This document shows, piece after piece, positions 34,705-46,497 of a DNA stretch of 64,000 bases. Origin of the DNA: Macquaria australasica. Taxonomy: Eukaryota > Chordata > Actinopteri > Centrarchiformes > Percichthyidae. How positions within the stretch are numbered: the first letter of the stretch is position 1; every line of letters starts with the position of its first letter. The stretch is from contig SEMN01000094.1 in NCBI GenBank assembly GCA_005408345.1, positions 124,001 to 188,000 on the forward strand, given 5' to 3'. The notes beneath the pieces were generated by a model, which saw only the letters and a program-made list of their open reading frames with translations, was not told the DNA's origin and searched no databases. The position numbers were made by a program, and so were the translations under genes.

Positions 34705-36170
34705 CTGGAGAGGAAGAGAGAGAGAGAGAGAGGGAGGAGGGAGAGAGAGAGAAAGGCGGGGGGGTGGATAGATGAATGGATAGATGTGTGGATGAAAGGA
34801 GGAAGGGGAGAGATGAAAGCAAAAGTGGAATGAAAACAGAAGAAAGGTAATCAGAAGACAGAGTAAAAAAGAATAAGGGAGAAGAAAAGGGGAGAGCAGG
34901 AGACAGAGGGGAGAGAGAAGGCGAGGAACAGTGAAGGTTAATCGATGTGCATATACTGTACAGACACACAGGAACATAATACTTTTAAAAAGGTCTACAC
35001 ACACACAAACACACACATACACACAGTCTTGTTGCAGTCCTATCCAGTAATATATGGATATCACAATGCAATCTGACTCCCCCATGCTCTGGCGGTTTCA
35101 TTCCAGCAGATTCAAATTAAAGCTGTTCAGAACAGAGTAAAAGGCATCCTCCTCCACCTCCCACCCCCTTCCCACACTAATATTAGACAGCCAGGCAGAC
35201 ACTAGCCTATTCACACTGAATAGCATTAGTGCTAAACTAATATCACAGTCAGCTGGCGCTAGACATACAGAATGGCATTAGGCTTACCACTTCCATGGTG
35301 CTCAGCAGGGCATGAATAGCATTAGGGGCCGTCAGATATCAAAGAGCGGCTAGTGCCTGTAGTTCATTGCAAAAAGCACTGAGCTGATGCTAACATGTTG
35401 CTGTGGGTAACATGCTTAATAGCTTTGGGCTCCTGTATTGAGATACGGGGTAAAACGGTGGCATGGCAGTGAGGTTACACTGAATTCAAACAAGCTTAGT
35501 CCCGTATTTTTGATAAGAATGGGGATGGATAGATGAATTGAAAACGTGTTGAAGCCGGACATTACTTTGGTTCAAAATATGAATTTTCACTATCCTATTG
35601 CAGTAATGGAAGATTACTACATTACAAGTAAAAGCCCTGCATTTTAAATTCTTACTAAAAGGTTACAAGTATTAGCAACAAAATGTACTTAAAAGTTTCA
35701 AAAGTAAAATACTCATTATGCAGAATTATATTGAATTATATCATTTTATATTTGTATTATTGGTTATTCTTACATATGCATTAACATAAGTAGCATGTTA
35801 ATGTAGCTCATTAAGGTGGAGCTACAGTAATTTTTACTATTTTATATACTGTTGGGTAGTTTAATCTAAAACAATGCACCATATTTTATACACTGTAAAG
35901 TAACTAGAAACTATAACTGTCAGATACATTTTGTGGAGTAAGAAGTACAGTATCTCCCTCTGAAATGTAGTGAAGTAGAAGTAGAACTTTGCATTCCACC
36001 ACTGCTGTACTGCATGAAACTGAGACACTACTTTCCTGTTGAGTCATTGTAAATAGGTGAAATTATTTTTGTGGCCTTCCTCACTAATTTGATCTACATT
36101 TTAAATTACTGCAAAGAAAAGAAGACACGAGCAGTCATAGACAATTATCTAAGGTGTGTTTGCCGTTTAC
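34705..36170 (-). other. nbas: NBAS intron with long polypyrimidine tract
   Basis: The 1466-bp intron begins GTAAAC at 36170 and ends CTCTCCAG at 34705. Its last ~225 nt (34705-34930) are almost entirely C and T on the coding strand. A hAT-like element occupies 35601-36004, and a patch with repeated CATTAG words lies at 35170-35400. Confidence 0.9.
35601..36004 (-). mobile_element. Non-autonomous element with CAGTGGTGGAA-type ends
   Basis: CAGTAATGGAAGATTACTAC at the left and TTGCATTCCACCACTG at the right are related inverted ends. The interior (CAAGTAAAAGCCCTGCATTT, TACTCATTATGCAGAA, ATACTGTTGGGTAGTTTAAT, CCCTCTGAAATGTAGTG) is a repeat I know as very common in percomorph fish. No ORF is present. 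The 8-bp flanks do not match exactly, so the hAT assignment is by end sequence only. The strand label is arbitrary. Confidence 0.7.
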
Positions 36171-36318
36171 CTGTGCAGGAAGCTTGTGTTTGGTGTTATA
36201 GAGGGATCGCACCATGGTGACAATCTGCTGACCCAGGTCTAATTTGACCTCTGACCCCTGGCAGCGGGTCAGCAGGGCCGAGGTCAGCACCACCCAGGGG
36301 TTGCGCTCCGACTCTGCC
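36171..36318 (-). CDS. nbas: NBAS coding exon (third from the end)
   Basis: The 148-nt exon contributes one base to a valine codon and then 49 codons, beginning AESERNPWVVLTSALLTRC and ending VRSLYNTKHKLPAQ. The acceptor is TCTGTCAACAG and the donor GTAAAC at 36170. NPWV(V/R)L...LLTRC and SLYNTK are recognisable NBAS C-terminal motifs. The exon ends in phase 0 and joins CIRL of the next exon. Confidence 0.94.
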
Positions 36319-36751
36319 CTGTTGACAGAGAGCAAGGCAGACATGTGAATATGAATGTGTGTGTTTGTGTGTAGTCTTCTGCTGAGCTTTTGTATCTTCT
36401 GAGGTGATTGTAGAGAGAAGAACATAGACTGGTAAATGCAAGAGTAAGCATGTGAAGTACATAAGTAAACATCTGCTACATTAGTGAGTGTGTTTAGGGA
36501 CGAAGTAAACATACAGAACATACAGTCTATCGTGTAAAATGAAAAAAATCATGTAAAATGACTGTAATTATGTATTCATCCATTACTCTGCATATCTATG
36601 TCACCAGATGGTAATCCTGTTAGAATATGACTGAGCCACAGCAGCTGACTACTGTATGTTCACAATATTGCATGAAAAAATTCACTATGAATAATAGAAA
36701 TACAGCAGCCACATAAGAGTAACAGCATCAACCTTCCTTATAAACCTTCGT

Positions 36752-36836
36752 ACAGTCTAGACCTGCTCTGTATGAAAAGTGCCCTGAGATAACTTCTGTT
36801 ATGATTTGGCGCTATATAAATAACATTGAATTGAAT
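36752..36836 (+). repeat. 3' end of a LINE/SINE
   Basis: AAAAGTGCCCTGAGATAACT followed by TTGGCGCTATATAAATAACA and TTGAATTGAAT is a known type of fish LINE/SINE 3' end with a TTGAA tandem tail. Only the end is present. Confidence 0.65.
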
Positions 36837-39800
36837 CCTTCAAATCACCGACTGACATGAGCGCAGACAGAATTATCAGGAGGTTTGCAGACGACGTAAT
36901 GAATTCCGACGTTGACATGTAAGTGAGGAGGAAAGCTGTTTGACCACAATACTCCTGTAGTTAATATTTAACACCTACATGCTGCACTTTCCCTCTCTGT
37001 CTCTCTGTGAACACCAGGGGACAGCTGCCAGCAGTGACAGACATCACTTTGTTGACACGCTCCTTTTATGAGGTCTTCAAGACCTTTGCTAATGCCTCAA
37101 GAGTAACCGATTAGCTCCCACCAAGGCTGGCAAATGCCAATGACGCTAAGGCAATATGACCTTCATTGATCTTTATTAATACATATGGAGAAAAAAAGAT
37201 GGAAACCACAGAACAACTCATTATCTGTTAATTAGATCTTAGTTAATGGATGAATCCTGTTTAAATTATTAATTTTATTAGTATTATCATTAGCATGGCA
37301 AGGAGTAAATGCTATACGAGAGCCCCTTATAACTGATGGTTAACTCTAATATTAGTGGCTATGGGGGTTGTAGTTGTTAATACAAAGCCAAGGCCTCATT
37401 ATATCTGCGTCAAGCCTCAAGAAGGGAATCAAACCACATATTTGAGCCATGGTGAGGCTGTAAATACTCATATGATGTGTGGAGGAAAAATTCTTTAACC
37501 TTAGTCAGAATAGTGGTTAAAAAATAGGCGTTGACATGCTAGCACAGCTGGAAGTTAGGTATGTGATTAACATGATGAGCAGTACATTAAATAATGAACA
37601 GACAGAGAAGGAAAAGGAGGATATTGGAGATGAGAGGAGGAATCTGATATGAACTCTGGGTGTTTTTAACATGATAAAGGGTAGATGGTGACATGCCGAT
37701 AAATCCTTAGTTATATGATGAGAAAAAAAAGAAAAAAAAGAAAAGTGGTTGAAGCCTGATGTCAGATTAGGCTGCTTGAAGTGAGTCTTAAGAAAGCGTG
37801 TTAGAGGACGGAGGCCCCCGAGGTACAGTAAGATCCTATCTGTATCTGTCCTATGTCCTATGTATATCTGCAAAAGATGAGAGGGTGTATGTGATAGAAA
37901 AAGCTTGCAAATAAGAAAAGAGAGGATAGAAAGGAGGAGGCGAAGGGAGAAAGACAGCAGGGAGAACAGCAGGGCTCCTGTGTGTGACTGTCAGTAGGAA
38001 AGGCAGCTCTCCATCCAGCCACCGGGGTGTCTTGTCCTGACAAGCTGCTTCACCTTCGGATGATGCGGCCAAGGGAGCAAACAGAGTCCACTTGTGCTGC
38101 TGGCACAGTGCTGCTTCCTGTGCTTTACCAGGGGGGACAGGGAGGTACTGCTGCATGGGACTATGAGTGCCTGTGTGCTCGCCAAATCTGTCACAGAGTG
38201 CAGTGTGAGTCACAGCCAGCCTCCATTCGTGCTTTGAATCATGACTCAGTTTATGCGGACAGACTAAAGGATAAGCCTTTCAACAACTCAATATAGCTCC
38301 CAAAACAGCCTCTTTCAGAAACAAATCTCCACTCTACAGACACATACACGCACACAGTAAACACACCTCCATCCCAACCAGGATTAAATGCTGAGTCAGA
38401 ATAATAGTTAAGTTAAACCATGTGTCTCGCACACTAAGAGATATGGCCCTCAAGTCTTAACAGAATCTTAAATGAGGCATTTGAAGGTTAAGTTATTCTG
38501 AGTTTTGTGTCCCAAATTATGACTGCCGGATGTAGCAGCCGTTACACATAAAATGCACACTGATCACAGATCAGACCTACATTTCAGGCCTCTGTGCTTC
38601 AAAGAGGCACATTACAGCGTGCTGCAGTTAGTGTATGTATGCATGTTGCAGCAAATTAACTTGAGCGATTTAAATGAGGACGACTGAAGAGACAGAGAAA
38701 AAACAAAATCCATAATCAGAAGCCGAGTTTGTACTCAGCATTATGTTTGCATTTAAATCTGAAATACAGCACAGCAGCTCAGCCTGCAGTTAAAAGAGAT
38801 GATTATAGCCGACTGTACCAGCACTGATGGTTTGACTATAGCTGTTACACTCACAAAGTCAGTGGAGTGTCAGTGAAATCCGGGGGTGAACTTGAAGCAG
38901 CTGTGTCGTCCAAACCTAATCCCATCTCTCCTACTGCTTCTCAGTTGAATGGTACTCTGCCAGAAAACACACTGGCTTTACACAAACTCAGAGACAACAC
39001 TATTGTCCATTACAAATCAACAATAATAACCACTTTCACACTTTCTCCAGATTCCTTTTATTCTGTTTCTTACACTGCCACGACTCTAAAAACATTTTCC
39101 CCTTATTTTGAAAACTTTAATAGTCTCCCTTCCAGTAATTTCCACCTCCACACTAAGCAGCTTTCTCTTACGTTGAATCAGACGATACAAGATCAGCCTG
39201 AAAATTGCCTGAACCGACAGACAACAGGAGCTGAGCACAAAACTTTGTGTCGGAAAGAACAATTTGTCTTTTATCCTGGGTAGCGGGTGCGAACACACTG
39301 AGAGCATTTTTGCTAATTGTTTCAGTGCGGTTATGCTCTAAAACGGAAATAAATAACCAATCAAATCTCTGCATCCATTCATTACATCCATTCAAACATC
39401 AGAGTCTCTATTTGGTCGAAGAGGGGCTTAAGACACTTCACAGTACCCGACAGAAAGACTAGCATGTCAGACTTTTTTGCCCTCTCTCGCCTAGTTTGAC
39501 ACCGTCTACGACATCTCAAGTGATGCCATTGTTGCTGACATTCCTGATCCTGGAAATCTGTCTCCGACACCTCCTGCCTGATGACCTTTACATTTCAGGT
39601 TGGTTGGGAAGTCACAGCAGGAGCGTGATCCCCTAATCTGACATAGTGATCACACAGACAGACAAAATATTCTATATCCTGGCATAATGTTTATTTTAGA
39701 TTGAAAGAGAAAGGAACCCATCGGGCAGGCTGTGTTGATCTTTAAACTGATGCATCAGTAATGAACACATGCAAATGTTCATCAACAAACCAACAAAGTC

Positions 39801-40707
39801 ATCAGAGTCTCTAAAGCTGACTTATACACACACTTATAGACAGCTTTGTGTATGTCCTTGTGAGTTTCTAACAACTACTGGAGAAGAAATCTACTTTAAA
39901 TTGCCGATCGAAAACAGTCTGCTTTGATTGAGCTGGAAGGATAAACTCCCGACTGCATAACCCCGTATTGTCTCGGTGGTCCTCAGAGCACTGCTCACTT
40001 TTAATCAAGAACAATGGAGCCGGAGAAGAGCAATCACATCATTAGGCACTTATCGATAATAAAGCCAACACTTGCTGAGGCTCATAAGCTGCTGCAAGAC
40101 ACCCAGAACCTGAAGCTCTGTGAAGACACCTGTTTATATTTCCAACTCTAAAAGTCTATGTACAATATGTGCACCTGAGCGATTAGAGGCACTATTTTCC
40201 ATTCCCGCTCTAAATGAAATAAGCACACATTGCACAGAAGTCGCCCATTAAAATGTCAACATATTCATGTGTCCTTGATTTCGTGAATGAACAAACTACA
40301 GTATAAACCCTGTTAAAAGTGTTGACTGCACCACAACACACTCACCATCACTTAGTTCAGGCATGGATAAGAGGCAGCTTTGACCCTAAACTTAGTGAAA
40401 CAGCACTCATTTTACATTTTAACTTCAAAACTGACATTCACTGAAGATGCTGAGAGGGCACCAATGAGAGAGAATTAAATGAGGTGAGAGAGGATAGAAA
40501 GAAAGTAAATCAGCTGCTACACTGTTGGTATTCTGCACACAATCTGTAATAACAGGATATTTGCATTTTCTATCTCCAAAAACCTGCCTATAAAATATAT
40601 ATTTGCAAGTTTGTTTTTTAAAATCCTGTATGTATGAATGTGTGAATGATATAGTTGCTAATGAGCTGTAAAATAAATAAATAAGTAATTACTCTACTAC
40701 AGGCGCT

Positions 40708-41106
40708 TACAGGAATAGTTGTGACATTTTGGGACATATGCTTATTCCCTTGCTTGACGAGAGTTAGATGAGAAAATCGACACCCTTCTCATATCTGTAC
40801 GTTAAATATAAGGCTAAAGCCAGCAGCCCGTTTGCTTAGCTTAGCATTAAGACTGGAAGAGGGGGGAAACAGCTAGCCAGGCTCTGTCCGAAGGTAAGAA
40901 GTAGTCCAGCACAACAAACGAGAAATAACATGTTAATTAGTGATCTTTAGAGGTGCTGGTACCTTTTGACAGTGCCAGGCTAGCTGTTTCCCCGTTTCCA
41001 GTTTTTATGCTAAGCTAAACTAACCAGCTGGAATCAATCTTCTCATTTAACTCTCGGCAAGAAGACGAATAAGCATATTTCCAAAACTGTCAAACTATTG
41101 CTTTAA
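40708..41106. mobile_element. Foldback MITE, copy 2
   Basis: The left part (CAGGAATAGTTGTGACATTT, GAGTTAGATGAGAAAATCGA, TTGCTTAGCTTAGCATTAAG) is mirrored by the right part (TTTTTATGCTAAGCTAAACT, TCTTCTCATTTAACTCTCGG, CAAACTATTG). The length is 399 bp with a central TAACATGTTAATTAGTGATC. It sits about 40 bp beyond the donor of the exon at 41286-41147. Confidence 0.82.
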
Positions 41107-41146
41107 CCTTGAAAGAATCAAAGAAAAATAGAGACATTTGTCTTAC

Positions 41147-41286
41147 ACTTCCTCCTTCATCATGGGCGGCCACGCTTGTAGGAGCAGCATGAGCAGCTGA
41201 AAGTCCTCCCACTTTTGTGCAGCCTCCAGCAGCCCCAGGAAGAGGGCGTACCTTTTGCCCTCATTCTCCACATCTTCTATCTGAAC
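41147..41286 (-). CDS. nbas: NBAS coding exon (fourth from the end)
   Basis: The 140-nt exon encodes 46 codons plus two bases: VQIEDVENEGKRYALFLGLL, then EAAQKWEDFQLLMLLLQAWP and PMMKEE. The acceptor is CTTTCCTCTCAG; the donor is GTAAGA at 41146. The exon starts in phase 0 directly after ...LKHRE of the exon 20 kb upstream, and ends with GT that joins G of the next exon to make valine. IED(V/I)ENE followed by a hydrophobic leucine-rich helix and LLLQAWPPM is characteristic of NBAS. Codons are GC-richer than the surrounding intron. Confidence 0.94.
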
Positions 41287-44200
41287 CTGAGAGGAAAGGT
41301 GGAGAGAAGGCAAGGAGGTGAGAAATCTATTTGAGACCAGAAAGCAAGGCCTGCTTTGAGCATCTTGATTGAAAGATATCCCCAGGTCACTGAACACAAA
41401 GCACAAATTAGGTGAATGAAGAGTGTTCAGGCTAGAGTAACCATCTGTTTCTTTCAAATTCTGCTGCATGTGCAATGTTGTGGATAAATATGATGATAAA
41501 TGCCAGCATCTTCCGCTGAGAAGTGGATTTCAGTGATCTATTATCTTGGCCCCTTCCACTCGACACTATCCAACACAAACGCAACAGAAACAGGAGAGCA
41601 GCTTTCATTGATTTCAAAGCATGCTCTCGATTGTGATGGCAAAACTTGACAACCTAATGATTGCAGTTTGCGGGCAAGGCATTCCTGCCAAAACAGGACC
41701 CGAATGAACAGTGAAATCACAAACACTTAATCTAGACTAGTATCAAAGCCTTCAAACTTCAAACAAGGCATTGAAAGGAAGGAACAAAGCTTCACGCGTT
41801 ATGGCACATTTCACGGTTAGTTTAAAAAAAAAGTCACCTGTGGCTAAACTTATTCTACACTATTATAAGAAAGAGAGAAAATCGAGAGGGAGAGTGCAAG
41901 AAAAGAGAGTGAAAAGGAATGAGGGAGGGTTAATGTGGAAAAAATGAGAGGAGGAGGCGGCAGAGGGAAAGTAATTAATTTTCTTCTCAAAGGTTGGCTT
42001 CTAGTGTGATTTAACAGTTCAGAGAGCGGCTGATTTCTGAGGGGAAAACTACAACCTGCCAAAGCATGGCTGCTGCAAAAACAGGCTCTGTCACACACGC
42101 ACGCATACATGTACACACACACACACACAACACATACATCACTTACAGCCAGACTCATAAAACATTGTTTCAGCCTCAGTGGTGTATGTAAAGGCTGGTG
42201 ATATTTCTTCAGTATCAAGGTCTTCATACAGTCTAATTTACACATTTTAAAACACCAGGAACTGTCTGTGATTGAACCTGTAAATACACACCTTAGTACA
42301 GAAACAATCTTTGCACTTCTGTCAGTACTGGTGAGATACTCATGTTTGGGCTAGCAAATTAAACTCATTAACCCATTAGGCAGTAAAATACTTTTCCTTA
42401 GGGAGGATAAATTGTGAGCTCACTAGAGCAATCTGACTGGTGTACCATGCTAAGGTTTTATACCTCTAACAAAATGCATAAAATAGCTGCATTAGGATGC
42501 CAAAGACCACCACAATAATTCTCAAAAATGATTAAATATTTCTTTCAAAATGATAATGAAACCTGTCTCTGTCACATGAATTAAAGTAAGTAGTAATGCT
42601 GTTATAAACAGCTTGACAGCAGTAGGCAATGCGGACTAAATGTACAAATGCCAAAAGTCTGTGGATTGGAGCTCCTGGGGCCGCAAGTACCGCATGCCCC
42701 ACTGCATGTTGCATCTACAAAACTGGGGTATACTCCTGGATTAAACAGCCTTTACATGAAACATACGTATACCCAAGAGATATTTGCTGAAAAGCCAGTG
42801 GAGCGCTGCAGGTGAGTTGTTTTCTGCTGTGTAGGTCACTGTGCAGGCAAAAGCGAATAAAGTCCCATATTGCTAGTTCCTTGGCAACTACTAGAGGCAC
42901 AAAAATTGCACCACATGTAACTGATTGAATGTTGAGGCAAAAATATAAAAGGCACTTATTTTGGTTATTTAAATTGGCTACAAAAAAGGCCAATAGCTGA
43001 TACATGTGTCCTATTGCTTAACGCTAAAAACTATCTTTACATTTGATGGACAGGGGTCTTCGAATGGCAATATCAAAGATTCTCAGCAGTTAAGATGTTC
43101 CTGGTCTTCAAAGAGTGGAAGATTATACAACAATCTTCATGTAACGTATGAAATCGATAGATGCAGTAGTAGAAAATAATGTTTTGGTTTTGTATTTTGT
43201 ATCGCTATCCTGCTAGATTTGATGGTCAGTGTATGCTATGGACCCCTAAACTGACAAAATGTAATAAAATGTTATCAGACGTCAAAAATATAACGGAATA
43301 CATCAATAATATGGTTACTTAAAATGGGCGACTTAATCATCCATATGCTGTACTGCATATTGCCGTAGCATCCCTTTATAAACTCTTATAACGGTAGCTA
43401 AAGCATTTTAGCCAGCAATCTAATGCTAACTAAGTTAGCTGCCTAATACTATTTAGAAGTTGGTAAAGGAAAACAAAAAAAAGCATCTCTTTTTTATAAA
43501 GTACAAAGCTTTAAATTTGTTTTTATACTCCATTTTACTTACAGTATTATTTATTAACTGGCCTGACAATCTTTTACATCCTTTTGTCGGTAGTGGGGCT
43601 CCATATATTCCACTTGCTCTTGTAATTGTGTTACAATGGACCAACACTGGTTGCAATGGATGACTGGTAATTAAGTAGCACTCACTCGGCTAATTTCCTT
43701 AATAAATTATCTGATACTCCTACTGATTCTGAGGCATTTGTTGTGTTAAACCTCTAATTTATAAGTAATAAAGGCACATGCAAATAAGTGACAGCACAGG
43801 AGATCCATGCTTAGTGGTGTAGTGAAGCACCTTATGATGGGGGATGGAGCAATAAATGAGTAAAGCTGAAGCTCAGGACCCTCTGGAAATGGAGGTCATT
43901 TGGGAAATAGAAATGGAATCTTAACTACCTGTAAAAAGCCCTCACTGCAATCTAAAGCTCCCAAATCCATCACTGAATGTAAACTGAAACCCAAAGCCTG
44001 TTCATCATTGTTATTGCCTCACTGTGTTATGAATACTGAATACTCTCTAGCTATTGAAGCATTTTATAAAGTTTTATGGCCACATTTATTCATTTTGTTT
44101 GAAGATTCAAGGGCATACAAGACCTTGGGATTCCCTGATAATATTCTGATTGCATGTTTTACCTACAGAACATATAAAATATTGCACTCGGACACCTCCA

Positions 44201-45067
44201 CGTACGCACTCTTTTCACATACAAACATACACCTACACACCACATCCTCTCACCCGCTTGAACACAGACGCACACACACACTTATCAAAACTCACCTACA
44301 GTAGACCACAAATTAAATTGATGCCAATTACTGTGTGGCTGTGAGGCTTTTATTTTCTTAACAAGGGAGGATGGTAATTAATTATGCCTAGTGATTAAAA
44401 TCAACATTTCCTCTGTGGTGTTGTACAAAGAATGGAGTGCAGGAGGGCAGGAGGGCAGAAAGAGGAGGAAGGGAGGGATGAGACTGTCAACCAATACCAT
44501 AACAATTAGCGGAGAAGAGCTGACAAATTAGATCAGGTCTCTAAGTCAGCCAGCCAATACTATAGTATATATATACATACTTTATGCACCTATCTGCCCA
44601 CCTCTCTGTATATTTATATCCCTTTCTTAACACTTTTATTTAGCTCTTTCATTTAATGTATATGCTTCCCTTTTCCATCTATCAGGCTTTTAAACACTTT
44701 CAGTCGCAATTCCCCTCTTCCCTCCCCATTTGTTTATCATAAGATCAGTTAGTTACACAGCAGGATAAATGCTAATAGCACAGTATATTTCCGAACTAAG
44801 ACTACAACTTTTTAAACCTCTCCCCAAAATAGCGACTGTCCAATCACAGGTTATTATGTAGCTAGCCACAACAGGCCTGTCAAGCTTTGGATTTCTCTAC
44901 ATGTCGCAATGGCATTTTTACTTTATTATAATTTTCTTTTTTTTTTTTGCTTTTCCAAAACCAAAAACACAGGGGCAAAAGTGTAAGGAATGGATCAAAC
45001 AGTGTGCTTATTTACTGCAATTGTTAGCATGTCGAACTTACTAGCTTACTATCTACAGTAGCATTGA

Positions 45068-45205
45068 GTGTTACTTTCAAGGCCGACAAGCATATCATCA
45101 ACTTACTAATTTACATTAGTTTGTGGGGTTATAGGTTACATTAGAAAAAGCCCAGTTCACAGCTACTGTACCACATCCACTGTCATATTTAGCCACTGTG
45201 TGGAT
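45068..45205 (+). repeat. Dispersed segment, copy 2
   Basis: GTTACTTTCAAGGCCGAC, TTTACATTAGTTTGTGGGGT and CACATCCACTGT recur from 30077-30205 in the same order and orientation. Confidence 0.55.
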
Positions 45206-46273
45206 ATTAAAAAGTCAGCTGGAGACAACATGATACACAGGCATGAAAGCCAACACACAAACAAAAAGCTGCTAGCTCTCACTGCCTGTAATTTCAAGCT
45301 TCAAAAACACTTTTTTTTTTCTCTTTCTGCTGGCACAGGAAACAGCGCTGTTACATTATGCCGACCACATGCTACACGCTCGCCCACTGTGACTGGAAGT
45401 AGCCATGCTTTTAGCAAAATGAACGGAAAGCGAGAAGAAAGCATGGGAATGAAGTCAGCAGACGGGGAGGTAAATGAAATGAAACATGACAACTAGTAGT
45501 TACCAGCAGCTACATTATTGCTCTTTGACAACCTTTTACTTTTCAACACAGGAAGAAGTGAAAAACCTCAGTGGATGCAGGGGCTTGTGTGTAGCTTGGT
45601 ACTTGTGTGAAAAGTGATACTGTAAAATGGGTATTGCATTTTCCCAACTGCTGTGATTTGTTCATAAATTCATAATAAATTCATGAATGGTAAGCGTTGT
45701 GAAATTTCATGACCCCTTGCTTTAGAAAGCAATATGTGTTGAATATGGGATGCTTTGCCGAATTGACACTGACCTTATCCCCTTTCCAAAAATGCACAAA
45801 CACACACACAAATGCACTTGTTTTACTATACCACTGAGGATGTTTATTTATTAAATTCTTTCCTTCACCCTAAACTAAGAAGACTGACTAAAATGTCATC
45901 ACTCCTAAAGTTTTATAACGCTGTACAAGACCACAGTCACATGCACAGTTCTATAGGACAAACAGCAATTACAGAGTGTGTTGTAGTTTGTTCAAAAAAA
46001 GCTTGTGTAGTCAGACAGGATATCTCTCCACTGATTAAAAACTGCAATGCAGTCTAACCCTGCTATCAGCATATGATAATAAAACAGGGGGAAAAAAGAA
46101 AATGAGAAAGTGTGTGTGTGTAACAGAGACAGAGAGAGATGGGAGCCGCTTTGGGGCAAATCGATAGGCAGAGCAGAAAGCTGTCAGAAGGCACGTGGGT
46201 GAAAACACACACACATACACAGTTCACCGAAGGATAAAAATGGAGATGAAGTATAAAAGGCTGCAGAAGTGTT

Positions 46274-46376
<103 letters not shown>

Positions 46377-46463
46377 AAGAGAAGGCTAGACAGATGAAAG
46401 TGGAGTCATCTATTCCTCCTGAGAGTTACTGGCATGAGACTTCTTTCACTCCATTTAGAGGAA

Positions 46464-46464
46464 G

Positions 46465-46493
<29 letters not shown>
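46464..46493. repeat. (AC)n microsatellite
   Basis: Uninterrupted AC array about 90 bp beyond the long GT/GA array. Confidence 0.95.

Positions 46494-46497
<4 letters not shown>

Larger units (their letters stand above)
36319..41146 (-). other. nbas: NBAS intron (4.8 kb)
   Basis: It begins GTAAGA at 41146 and ends AACAG at 36319. It contains a LINE/SINE 3' end (36752-36836), a foldback MITE (40708-41106, only about 40 bp from the exon end) and otherwise unique-looking sequence, including a well-mixed patch at 36995-37200 that could be conserved. No exon is supported in it. Confidence 0.88.

Noticed and set aside
34705..35085. N-terminal extension of the open frame containing the NBAS exon at 34704-34570
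   Set aside because: It translates the polypyrimidine tract and GT array; the CTCTCCAG acceptor and phase match place the exon start at 34704.
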